From NCBI GenBank assembly GCA_014804785.1, contig JAAUZD010000048.1:1-35971 (forward strand): a stretch of DNA of 35,971 bases. Reading direction: 5' to 3'. Each line of letters begins with the position of its first letter. Positions within the stretch are counted from its first letter, which is position 1. The notes beneath the pieces were generated by a model. It did no database searches and was not told where the DNA came from. It worked only from the letters and a program-made list of their open reading frames with translations. Source of the stretch: Lachnospiraceae bacterium. GTDB taxonomy: Bacteria > Bacillota > Clostridia > Lachnospirales > Lachnospiraceae. A program made the position numbers and the translations under genes. Shown here in pieces: positions 26,311 to 34,701 of the stretch.

Positions 26311-26346
26311 GAAATTGACTATAGATTGTAGGCAAAGAGGTAATGT

Positions 26347-27762
26347 ATGAATAAGAAGTGCCAGGTGTTCACGCCTGAAAATTATGTACGAGAATTACTA
26401 GACAGTGTTGGGTATACAGAACACTTATATGGGAAAAAGATATTAGAGAATTCTTGTGGTGATGGCAATATTCTGGTTGCAGTTGTTCAAAGGTATATAG
26501 ACGATTGCCGAGCAAATGGGTTGTCAAGAACACGAATTAAGAATGGGTTGGCAAGAGATATTTATGGAATTGAAATTGATCCAGAACAATATCATAAGTG
26601 TATTGGAAATTTGAACGAAGTATTGCAAAGGAACAATATAATTAGAGTAGAGTGGAAAATCTTTAATGCTGATTATTTGCGATGGAATGCTTTGCCACAA
26701 TTTCAATTTATTGTAGGTAATCCACCATATATAACATATAGTGAGTTAAAAAAAGATGAGCAAAAATATGTAAAAGAAACATTTGAAACTTGCGTAAAAG
26801 GAAAATTTGATTATTGTTATGCTTTTATCGAGAAAAGTATTAAATCATTAGCAAAAGATGGGAAAATGGCTTACTTGATTCCAAGTAGTATATTTAAAAC
26901 AGTATTTGGAGTAAATTTAAGAAATTATATGAAGCCATACATAACAGTTATCAAAGATTATACACAAGAAAAGGTATTTAATAATGCGCTGGTCAAGTCT
27001 TCAATTATGGTATTAGATAAGCAAAGGAAGCAAGGAGTATTACACTATAAGGATATGACTTTAGAAACGGAAATAGATATCTTGATAAATCAACTGACAG
27101 ATAAATGGTTTTTTACAGAGAATTTAGCAAATGGAATGCATCGATTTGGAGATTATTTCAAAGTGTCGCATGTGGTCGCAACATTACTGAACAAAGCTTA
27201 TGTAATCAAAGAAGAAGATTATCAAGAAACAGAGCAAGGATTTCTTTGTAATGGGCATCATATAGAAAGAGGTATAGTGAGAGATACAGCGACTCCTAGA
27301 TCTTTACGATATCAGAAGAATGAAAAAATTATATTTCCGTATATATATGATGAAGGGCATTTAGTAAGATTTGAAGAAGGAGAATTCGAAGCAAATTATC
27401 CGGAAGCAGCAGCGTATTTAAATGATTTTCGAGATGATTTGGACAAACGTCAAAAAGATATTAGTGCAAAATGGTATGAATATGGGAGGTCACAGGCACT
27501 TGCTGGATTAGACAGTGATAAATTACTTATCTCAACAGTTGTTACGGAGAATGTAGCTGTGTATAGACTTGCCAAGGAATGTATTCCATATGCGGGAATG
27601 TATATTGTTAGGTGTGAAGGCAATAATGAATATACGTTGGGGGATGCAGTACGTATTTTAGAGAGTAGAGATTTTAGGCAGTATGTGTTGGATGTGGGAA
27701 TACATATTAGTGGAAGTTCTTTAAGAATAACCTCGAAGGATGTTGAAGAGTATAAGTTTTAG
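26347..27762 (+). CDS. N6-adenine DNA methyltransferase (Eco57I/TaqI-like)
   Basis: A 471-residue class I SAM-dependent DNA methyltransferase. QVFTPENYVRELLDS near the N-terminus is typical of N6-adenine enzymes of type II/IIG and type I systems. Motif I is ILENSCGDGNIL (residues about 32-43, a variant of the usual DPxCGxG). IYGIEIDPEQYHKC supplies the acidic ribose-binding residues, and the catalytic NPPY is at residues 125-128 in FIVGNPPYITY. GKMAYLIPSSIFKTVFGVNLRNYM matches the post-catalytic strand. The C-terminal 200 residues should be the target-recognition domain; no nuclease motif is fused. The next gene starts 11 bp later with its ribosome site overlapping this stop. Target sequence unknown. 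Confidence 0.88.
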   Translation: MNKKCQVFTPENYVRELLDSVGYTEHLYGKKILENSCGDGNILVAVVQRYIDDCRANGLSRTRIKNGLARDIYGIEIDPEQYHKCIGNLNEVLQRNNIIRVEWKIFNADYLRWNALPQFQFIVGNPPYITYSELKKDEQKYVKETFETCVKGKFDYCYAFIEKSIKSLAKDGKMAYLIPSSIFKTVFGVNLRNYMKPYITVIKDYTQEKVFNNALVKSSIMVLDKQRKQGVLHYKDMTLETEIDILINQLTDKWFFTENLANGMHRFGDYFKVSHVVATLLNKAYVIKEEDYQETEQGFLCNGHHIERGIVRDTATPRSLRYQKNEKIIFPYIYDEGHLVRFEEGEFEANYPEAAAYLNDFRDDLDKRQKDISAKWYEYGRSQALAGLDSDKLLISTVVTENVAVYRLAKECIPYAGMYIVRCEGNNEYTLGDAVRILESRDFRQYVLDVGIHISGSSLRITSKDVEEYKF

Positions 27763-27773
27763 GAGGCAACTCA

Positions 27774-29912
27774 ATGGAAAAATTGAAATATATTGTAGAA
27801 GACAGTATACTGGCAGAACTGCTGGGAGTTCAAAACTTTTCCAATAAAGAATCTGCGATCTTGGAATTAGTAAAGAATGCTTTTGATGCAAATGCATTAA
27901 AAGTAAAAATTGTAATTAGGAAAGACAGTATTGAAATTGTAGATGACGGATGTGGGATGAATCGGGATGATTTGGCTCAAAATTGGATGCATATTGGCAA
28001 AAGCAGCAAAGGTTACGAAATTGATGGAACTAATGGGAAAAAGAGGGTTCAGGCAGGGTCTAAAGGTGTTGGTAGATTTGCTTTAGCGAGGTTAGGTGCA
28101 AGTGCAGAAGTCTATTCACATAAAAATGCTTGTAAATCAATAGTTTGGATAACAGATTGGAATTATAGCACTCTGGAAGAGGTTGAAGATTATTCACTTA
28201 TTGGAACAAAAATGTTAATTACAAAATTAAGGGATAAGTGGACTGAAAAAACTGCAAATAATTTGGCCGAATATTTAGGGAGAACTTATTGTGATGATGC
28301 AATGGAAATAGAATTATTTTTTGGAGATAAGAAAATATTAATAAATCGTGTGTTTGAAAAACCAGAAAAAGGTGTTAATTTTTCTGCAAAAATAACCTTG
28401 ACCTATTGCGCAGAAATAAAAAGCTTGCGCTGTAGTGTTGAGTCCGATGAGTTTACAGAGGAGGCTCAGAAGTACTGTAAAAATAACATTTACAGTTATA
28501 CAAATGATATTGATTTAAAAAAGGAATATTATGATAAGAGTTTTGATGAAGAAGTTATTAATCTTGATAATTTGCTTACAGAATTAGGTGATTTTTCTGC
28601 AGAATTATATTTTGGAATAGACAGAGTATTGGCAGGAGATGAAGAACGTTTCTTATACAAAAGAAAAGTATTATCCAATAGATATAATTACGGAATAATT
28701 TTATATAGAAATTCTTTTAGCATTTCGTCCTATGAGGGAAAAAAAGACTGGTTGGGTTTGGGAAAACGTTCAAGGAAATCACCAGCAGCCGCAACACATC
28801 CTACAGGTTCATGGAGAGTAAGAGAAAATCAAATCTCAGGAGTTGTGAATATTGATAAAAAAAGAAATTTTTATCTTCAGGATTTAGCAAATAGACAGGG
28901 GTTGGATGAAAATAATCATTATAAGCTGTTTGTAGAAATTATTCATACAGGTTTGGCTGAATTTGAACGTTATAGACAGTCACTAATAAGAGATATTAAT
29001 AAAAAGAATAAGCCAGAACCAAAAGATAAAGATTCTATAACTGCAAAAGTTGTAAAAAATCCAGAAACAATGAGGGCTTTAACTAAGGATGAGGAAGCAA
29101 GATTTGTAGATGAACTGGAAGGATTGCAAAAAGAACAAAGAGAATATAAAAAGAATATTGAGGATACAGAAAAAAGATATAAATATGATGTACGTATTTT
29201 AAATGTTCTTGCCACCTCGGGGTTAAAAGCAACATCCATAGCACATGAAATGAAAAACGATAGAAATAAAATCGATGGAAATTATGATTTTATTGTGAAA
29301 GCTCTTAAAACATATGATATGTGGGAAGAATTATGTGATCCAGATAATACTAGGGTTGCACATTTAAATGTTCCTGAATTGTTAAAAAAAAGTAGAGATA
29401 CTGGTGTGAAACTATTACAGTTTATGGATGTAATGCTGGAAGAAGTGGAGAAGAGGCAGTTTATTCCCGAGGAGTACAGTATAAAAGATCTATTAGATAG
29501 AGTTAAGGATAATTGGGAGAATGACTATGCATGGATAAATATTAATGTAGAAGTGACTAATCAAGTAAGATTTACTATTTCAGAAGATGTAATAACTGTC
29601 ATTTTTGACAATTTGATTTTAAATAGTATTCAGCAGAACGAAAAACGAAATAGATTAGAAATAAAAATTGAGGTTACTATGTCAGCTGATATGTTATTTG
29701 TTTGCTATAGGGATAATGGAGTTGGACTACCAGACAAATACAAGAAGAATCCGATGAAAATTTTGGAACCACATGAGACTTCGCGGAAGAAAGGACATGG
29801 ATTAGGAATGTGGATTGTTAATAATACTTTAAATATGTCTGGTGGAGAGGTGCTTGATATAATAAGTAATAGCGGATTTGAAATTGATTTTACAATTGGA
29901 GGAAATTTGTAA
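27774..29912 (+). CDS. Dual-GHKL ATPase: MORC/paraMORC-like N-terminus plus histidine-kinase-like C-terminus
   Basis: A 712-residue protein with two separate Bergerat (GHKL) ATP sites. The N-terminal one has the N-box ELVKNAFDAN (Glu31, Asn35), VDDGCGMNRDD (Asp57-58, Gly59, Gly61) and GSKGVGRFALARLG (95-108), the arrangement of MutL/MORC/Hsp90-type ATPases. It is followed by a middle region resembling an S5-like domain. A charged coiled-coil stretch (about 430-475) leads to ATSIAHEMKND with His491, like a histidine-kinase H-box. Then come the second N-box NLILNSIQQN (about 613-622), RDNGVGLPDKY (about 646) and GHGLGMWIVNN (about 674). paraMORC ATPases are known from restriction-modification neighbourhoods; the phosphotransfer role of His491 is inference. 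It directly abuts the receiver-like gene. Confidence 0.82.
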   Translation: MEKLKYIVEDSILAELLGVQNFSNKESAILELVKNAFDANALKVKIVIRKDSIEIVDDGCGMNRDDLAQNWMHIGKSSKGYEIDGTNGKKRVQAGSKGVGRFALARLGASAEVYSHKNACKSIVWITDWNYSTLEEVEDYSLIGTKMLITKLRDKWTEKTANNLAEYLGRTYCDDAMEIELFFGDKKILINRVFEKPEKGVNFSAKITLTYCAEIKSLRCSVESDEFTEEAQKYCKNNIYSYTNDIDLKKEYYDKSFDEEVINLDNLLTELGDFSAELYFGIDRVLAGDEERFLYKRKVLSNRYNYGIILYRNSFSISSYEGKKDWLGLGKRSRKSPAAATHPTGSWRVRENQISGVVNIDKKRNFYLQDLANRQGLDENNHYKLFVEIIHTGLAEFERYRQSLIRDINKKNKPEPKDKDSITAKVVKNPETMRALTKDEEARFVDELEGLQKEQREYKKNIEDTEKRYKYDVRILNVLATSGLKATSIAHEMKNDRNKIDGNYDFIVKALKTYDMWEELCDPDNTRVAHLNVPELLKKSRDTGVKLLQFMDVMLEEVEKRQFIPEEYSIKDLLDRVKDNWENDYAWININVEVTNQVRFTISEDVITVIFDNLILNSIQQNEKRNRLEIKIEVTMSADMLFVCYRDNGVGLPDKYKKNPMKILEPHETSRKKGHGLGMWIVNNTLNMSGGEVLDIISNSGFEIDFTIGGNL

Positions 29913-30512
29913 ATGGAAACTATAAAATTATTGTATGTTGATGATAATACGGATCCGTATATCAGCCAGTATTTGTATGAAGAGTATGAGTATGAGGGTG
30001 TAAATATTGAGTATCTGCAACGTCCGTTTGAGGCAGAAGACACTTATGAAAGTTTATTATATGACAAGGATGTTCATTCTGCTGACATTATAATTATTGA
30101 TTCAATGTTATTTGAAAATGCTAATTTATCAAATCAGAAACTGGCAGGTGAAGAATTTGAAATAATATTGAGAAAAGTATTCCCTTTTAAGGAAGTTATT
30201 GTGGTGACACAGAATGATGTTGATGAAGAGTGTAGTGTTATAAAGAAATTTGACACTTCTTCTGGTAATTCTAGTAAAGATTTCTTTGGAAAAGAATGGA
30301 AACCTATATTAGATAAGGCAGTTGAAAGGGTTAAATTATGTAGAAAGTTATTGAAACGTATTGAAGAGAAAAATTATGTTGAGAAATATTTTTTTGAAGA
30401 GATCCAACAGTCTTTACAGGGAGAAAGCGGATACGATAAATTGACAGTAGCAGATGTTGATAGACTTATTGCTGCATTTGAGGGTGTGAAGAAAGATTAT
30501 GATAACAAATGA
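29913..30512 (+). CDS. Receiver-like (REC fold) partner protein
   Basis: A 199-residue protein with the receiver pattern. LLYVDDN gives the acidic pair Asp10-Asp11, and IIIIDSMLF gives a candidate phospho-acceptor Asp63. EVIVVTQND gives Thr99 at the end of strand 4, and SVIKKFD may give the strand-5 lysine. There is no C-terminal DNA-binding domain; residues about 140-199 are helical and charged. The ATG follows the kinase-like gene's stop with no gap and uses a GGAGG inside it, and its 3' end overlaps the HNH gene by 14 bp. It therefore looks like a dedicated relay between the dual-GHKL protein and the nuclease. The loops differ from classic response regulators, so it could be a pseudo-receiver. 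Confidence 0.68.
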   Translation: METIKLLYVDDNTDPYISQYLYEEYEYEGVNIEYLQRPFEAEDTYESLLYDKDVHSADIIIIDSMLFENANLSNQKLAGEEFEIILRKVFPFKEVIVVTQNDVDEECSVIKKFDTSSGNSSKDFFGKEWKPILDKAVERVKLCRKLLKRIEEKNYVEKYFFEEIQQSLQGESGYDKLTVADVDRLIAAFEGVKKDYDNK

Positions 30513-31146
30513 CTATAGAAATACAGAATATTGTCCAATGTTAGAAAACGTTGGGGAGAAGAAAAAAGCACTTGAAGAAAAGATAAGAAAAGCTCATCCA
30601 AGGCAAAAAATAATATATAATAAGGTGCACAATCGGAATACCTCCTTTAATAAAGAGTTTTGTGCTATATATAATTGTAAGTGCGCTTATTGTGGGGTTT
30701 CAATGGACATTCTTCCAGCAACACTTTTCGAGGTAGATCATTTTGTGGCAGAATCACTGTTTGATGAGAAAGAAGAAGCTGGAAAAGTAAACAATCTTGT
30801 GCTTGCGTGCTATCAATGCAATCGAAATAAAAAAGAGTTTGAGATTGGTGGCGAGTACATTGAGAAATTGAATACAGATAATGGAAAAATTGCTGATATA
30901 TTCTTGAGGGATGAAAAATATTATATAAGAATCAGGGACGATTATATTGCGGATGAAACTATAAATGGTTTCTATAATCAACTTCAATTGATTCATCAAA
31001 CGAGAAGATTAGATTACCTATTGACTAATATGCAAGGATTACATAGAAAATTAGAAGGTACAATACAAGGTGGAAGATTGGCAGAGGCGATATTGATACT
31101 GCAAAGAAAACGCAATAAATTTGTAGAAAAAGAGAATATTGAGTGA
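30499..31146 (+). CDS. HNH endonuclease
   Basis: A 215-residue nuclease of the HNH superfamily with a zinc-ribbon frame: CAYCG (Cys62, Cys65), LFEVDHFVAES (Asp80-His81, the catalytic pair), KVNNLVLACYQCNRNKKEF (Asn98/99 and Cys104, Cys107, Asn108). The N-terminal 55 residues are basic and helical (KKKALEEKIRKAHPRQK), probably contacting DNA; the C-terminal part is helical. It starts inside the receiver-like gene, so the two are translationally coupled. As the last gene of a methyltransferase operon it is the natural restriction or effector enzyme. The nucleic-acid target, and whether methylation protects against it, are not visible. Confidence 0.85.
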   Translation: MITNDYRNTEYCPMLENVGEKKKALEEKIRKAHPRQKIIYNKVHNRNTSFNKEFCAIYNCKCAYCGVSMDILPATLFEVDHFVAESLFDEKEEAGKVNNLVLACYQCNRNKKEFEIGGEYIEKLNTDNGKIADIFLRDEKYYIRIRDDYIADETINGFYNQLQLIHQTRRLDYLLTNMQGLHRKLEGTIQGGRLAEAILILQRKRNKFVEKENIE

Positions 31147-31477
31147 TACATAATCTCTACGGGAAAAAGAATAACACTAAAATACTACTTATTTTATGAG
31201 AAAGGGATAAGGGCTGTTGCGAAAGTAGATAAGTATTATTTGTGTAGAACAATATAAAGTAATAGCTTGAGTAGACCTTAGATAATCTTGAGTAAATTTA
31301 CACAAGACTTATTATTGTTTTACGTCACACTGTTTGCAGCTTTTGTGAATAAGAAAATGCGGATAAGCGAAAAATTTTACGAGATAGAATCAGCATAATC
31401 TGGTTGGAAAATATGTATATTGCTTGAATTAGAGCAAGGACTGAGCGAGTATACCGTACATTAATAAGGAGTTCCTG
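31147..31477. other. 331-bp AT-rich gap with possible IS end and a promoter
   Basis: No gene was found. GGGCTGTTGCGAAAGTAG at 31211-31228 resembles terminal sequences of several insertion-sequence families, but no partner end or transposase is present, so it may be a relic or chance. CTTGAGTA occurs at 31266-31273 and 31287-31294, exactly 21 bp apart. The second copy overlaps a candidate -35 (TTGAGT, 31288-31293), followed after 16 bp by TATTAT (31310-31315). No terminator hairpin for the upstream cassette is evident. Confidence 0.4.
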
Positions 31478-34444
31478 ATGAGAAGTGTAGCAGAACTGGA
31501 AAAAAGAATACATTATCTGGAAAAGGAAAATCAATATCTGAAAAAGCTGCTGGCAGATGCAGGGATTTCCTATTCTGAGAAAGAGATAAATGGCGGCGGT
31601 AATGAATATGATCCGAATCAGGGCTCAAGGATTATACCAAGAGATATTACAGAAACAGATGCAAAAGTGTTTTTTAGTATGTTTTGGGGACGCACGGATG
31701 TATATAGCAAACGTACCATAAAGAAATCTACTGGGGAAGTAAATTATTATACACAGTGCTATAACTTTTGGAAAAATGGCTGCCTAAGAATTGCCGGAAG
31801 CAAGATAAAATGTCAGGATTGTCAGAGACAGGCATATAAGGAGTTAAAGAAAGAGCAGATTATTGACCATTTAAGGGGAAATTCAGAGGATGCTACAGAT
31901 GTCATAGGTGTTTTCCCGCTTTTGACAGATGATACTTGCAGATTTATTGTCTTTGATTTTGATAATCATGAAAAGGGTGCGGAAAAAAACGATTTTGCCA
32001 ATGCTGACGATCTGTGGAAAGACGAGGTAGACAGTCTGAGAAGAATATGTGATATAAATGGAATAGATGCGCTGGTAGAGCGTTCACGTTCGGGGAGAGG
32101 CGCACATTTGTGGATATTTTTTCAAAAACCGATAGAAGCTGGTCTTGCAAGGAAATTTGGAAATACGTTGTTAAATAAAGGCGCAGAATCTGTAAACTTA
32201 AAGTCGTTTCGTTTTTATGACCGTATGCTGCCAATGCAGGATCATCTTCCAGAAGGCGGAGTAGGTAATCTGATTGCATTGCCATTACAGGGACAGGCAT
32301 TAAAAGAGGGGAACAGTGCATTTATAGATGAACACTGGAATGCATATCCCGACCAGTGGGAAGTGCTGTTAAATAAGAAAAAGCTTTCAAAAGAATTTAT
32401 AGAGGATAAGATAGAAGAATGGACAGAGGGAAATTTTGTTACTGCTGCAGACTGCAAAGATATTTTTGAAGGCGATAATGAAAAACCGTGGGACAAAACA
32501 AAGCATTTTCATAAGGCAGATGTGGAAGGAATATTGCAGATTGCACTGTCAAATGGCGTATATGTGAATACAGAAAATTTACAGCCAAGAATACAGAATC
32601 AAATCAGGAGAATGGCTGCGTTTTCCAATCCTGTCTTTTATAAAAATCAGGCTATGGGATTGTCTAATTTTGAAAATTACAGATATATTTATCTTGGAAG
32701 TGACGAAGGTGAATACATTAAAGTTCCAAGGGGTATTTTGGAAAATATAACCGATGAATGTGAAAATGCTGATATTGAATACGAAATAGAAGATAAGCGG
32801 AGCATAGGGCATCCGATTCATGTGGAGTTTATTGGGGAACTGAAAGAATCACAGATACCCGCCGTGGAAAGGCTTCTTCAAAATGATAATGGAATTCTTA
32901 ATGCAGCCACAGCATTTGGAAAGACGGTGGTGTGCTGTAATGTTATAGCGAAAAAACAGGTAAGCACACTTATTCTTCTCCAGTCCTCAGCACTGATGGA
33001 ACAATGGCGGGAAGCACTGGAAAAGTTTTTATCTATTGATGAGGAACTGCCGGAGTATGAGACACCTACAGGGCGTAAAAAGAAACGAAAAAGTCTCATA
33101 GGGAAATTACAGGGCGCTCATGATTCTACTACAGGGATTATTGATCTTGCCATGGCTGGTTCAGTCTGTAAAAACGGTGAATACCACAGGCGGTTAAAAG
33201 AGTATGGACTCATATTGGTGGATGAGTGCCATCACGCCGCTTCAGATACCATAGTGGATATTTTACAGGAAGCAAATGCCAAATATGTATATGGAGTAAC
33301 GGCTACACCATTTAGGGGTGACGGTTTGGAAAAAATAAATTATATGCTCCTTGGACCAATCCGTTACAAATACACCTCAAAAGACAGGGCAAAGGAGCAG
33401 GGAATAGAGCATCTCGTTTATCCACGGTTTACAAGGGCAGTTGCTCCAAGATTTTCACAGGATAAAATGCATCCAAATGAGGCATATGAAATTATTCGCA
33501 ATAACGAAGGCAGAGACGAATTAATCATAAGGGATGTAAAACAATGTGTAGATGATGGAAGAACGCCTGTGGTTCTTTCCAAATATGTGGAACATTCACA
33601 GAGGTTGTATCAGCGTCTGATAAGCTATGCAGACAAAGTCTTTTTATTGTCCGGCAGTAATTCAAAGAAAGAGCATAAAGAAATTTTAAAACAGATGAAT
33701 CAGGTTACACCGGAGGAGAGTATGATACTTGTGGCAACAGGTAAACTGATAGGAGAAGGATTTGATTATCCCAGGCTGGATACGCTGATCATGGCAACTC
33801 CGGTAGCATGGAAGGGAGTGGTGGAGCAGTATGCCGGACGTTTAAACAGGGATTATGATGGAAAGAAAAACGTGATTATATATGATTACGTGGATAGCCA
33901 TATATCCATGTTTGACAGGATGTACCATAAGAGGCTTAAGGCGTACAAACAGATTGGGTATGATATTTTTTCTGGGATTGGAGCACAGAAACAAACGACC
34001 AATGCAATTTTTGACATAGATAATTACACCGACATCTATCAGAATGATTTGCTTACCGCAGAGAAAGAAATTATCATTTCCAGTCCGGCAATCAGTGGCA
34101 AGAAAGTGTATGAGATGATTCATTTACTCAAGGAAAAGCAGGAGGCGGGAATTAAAATAGTTATTATCACATGGAAACCGGACTGCTATGGATATGGAGA
34201 CAGTGCATACTGGCAGGAATTGCAGGAACAGATGCGAAAGGCAGGATTTGAAATGAACCTCGTGGAGAATTACTGCGAGCATTATTGCATTATAGACTAT
34301 CAGGTAGTTTGGTACGGAAGTATGAATTTTCTGGGGAAAGAAGATGCAGAAGATAATCTGATGCGTATTGTAGACGGGAAAATTGCAAATGAACTGCTTG
34401 AAATGACATTTGGAAATGAAAAGTATCAGGGTGAAACAATGTAA
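31478..34444 (+). CDS. Primase-like / SF2 helicase / PLD-like fusion (TOTE-conflict-system type)
   Basis: A 988-residue multidomain protein. Residues 1-30 are a coiled coil (LEKRIHYLEKENQYLKKLLA). A Cys cluster (QCYNFWKNGC, KCQDC) precedes an archaeo-eukaryotic-primase-like domain with FDFDNH (Asp160, Asp162) and SGRGAHLWIFF (His210). The helicase core has AATAFGKT (Lys482), LVDECHH (Asp582), GVTATPFRGD and GEGFDYPRLDT, and the arginine finger QYAGRLNR (Arg788). The C-terminal 130 residues are phospholipase-D-like: EHYCIIDYQVVWYGSMN keeps His935 and Asp940 but has Cys where the HKD lysine is expected, so nuclease activity is doubtful. AAGGAG precedes the ATG. Such fusions are linked to mobile elements and biological conflict; association with the upstream cassette is by position only. 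Confidence 0.82.
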   Translation: MRSVAELEKRIHYLEKENQYLKKLLADAGISYSEKEINGGGNEYDPNQGSRIIPRDITETDAKVFFSMFWGRTDVYSKRTIKKSTGEVNYYTQCYNFWKNGCLRIAGSKIKCQDCQRQAYKELKKEQIIDHLRGNSEDATDVIGVFPLLTDDTCRFIVFDFDNHEKGAEKNDFANADDLWKDEVDSLRRICDINGIDALVERSRSGRGAHLWIFFQKPIEAGLARKFGNTLLNKGAESVNLKSFRFYDRMLPMQDHLPEGGVGNLIALPLQGQALKEGNSAFIDEHWNAYPDQWEVLLNKKKLSKEFIEDKIEEWTEGNFVTAADCKDIFEGDNEKPWDKTKHFHKADVEGILQIALSNGVYVNTENLQPRIQNQIRRMAAFSNPVFYKNQAMGLSNFENYRYIYLGSDEGEYIKVPRGILENITDECENADIEYEIEDKRSIGHPIHVEFIGELKESQIPAVERLLQNDNGILNAATAFGKTVVCCNVIAKKQVSTLILLQSSALMEQWREALEKFLSIDEELPEYETPTGRKKKRKSLIGKLQGAHDSTTGIIDLAMAGSVCKNGEYHRRLKEYGLILVDECHHAASDTIVDILQEANAKYVYGVTATPFRGDGLEKINYMLLGPIRYKYTSKDRAKEQGIEHLVYPRFTRAVAPRFSQDKMHPNEAYEIIRNNEGRDELIIRDVKQCVDDGRTPVVLSKYVEHSQRLYQRLISYADKVFLLSGSNSKKEHKEILKQMNQVTPEESMILVATGKLIGEGFDYPRLDTLIMATPVAWKGVVEQYAGRLNRDYDGKKNVIIYDYVDSHISMFDRMYHKRLKAYKQIGYDIFSGIGAQKQTTNAIFDIDNYTDIYQNDLLTAEKEIIISSPAISGKKVYEMIHLLKEKQEAGIKIVIITWKPDCYGYGDSAYWQELQEQMRKAGFEMNLVENYCEHYCIIDYQVVWYGSMNFLGKEDAEDNLMRIVDGKIANELLEMTFGNEKYQGETM

Positions 34445-34628
34445 GGAAATGGTAATAAAATACAATAAGCAGTCTTTTGATGGAAAAAGTAATAAACGTA
34501 AAGCCCACCGAATAATGCAAAATATATGGATTTCTTTGCTTAACATTATAGCTTCGTTTCAGGAAGCCACTGCAAAACGAAAGAAGATGTAAAAGAATAG
34601 GTATATGAAAGTCATTGATTGATTTTTT

Positions 34629-34679
34629 ATTCGAGTGAAAATGATTAAAAATTTGTAAATTACTCGAATTATACTCGAA
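34629..34679. promoter_or_regulatory. Three phased TCGA-core operator boxes before the AlbA-type gene
   Basis: ATTCGAGT (34629-34636), its inverse ACTCGAAT (34662-34669) and ACTCGAA (34673-34679) begin at offsets of 33 and 11 bp, that is whole turns of the helix. TATACT (34670-34675) overlaps the last two boxes, so a bound protein would block the promoter. No good -35 is seen. The rest of 34445-34701 holds no supported gene or terminator. Confidence 0.5.
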
Positions 34680-34701
34680 AGGAAAAAATGGAGAAAATTT
34701 T

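Noticed and set aside
34410-34592. 60-codon frame overlapping the 3' end of the helicase gene
   Set aside because: Starts inside the helicase gene in another frame, no ribosome site, no recognisable family; may be decayed sequence.
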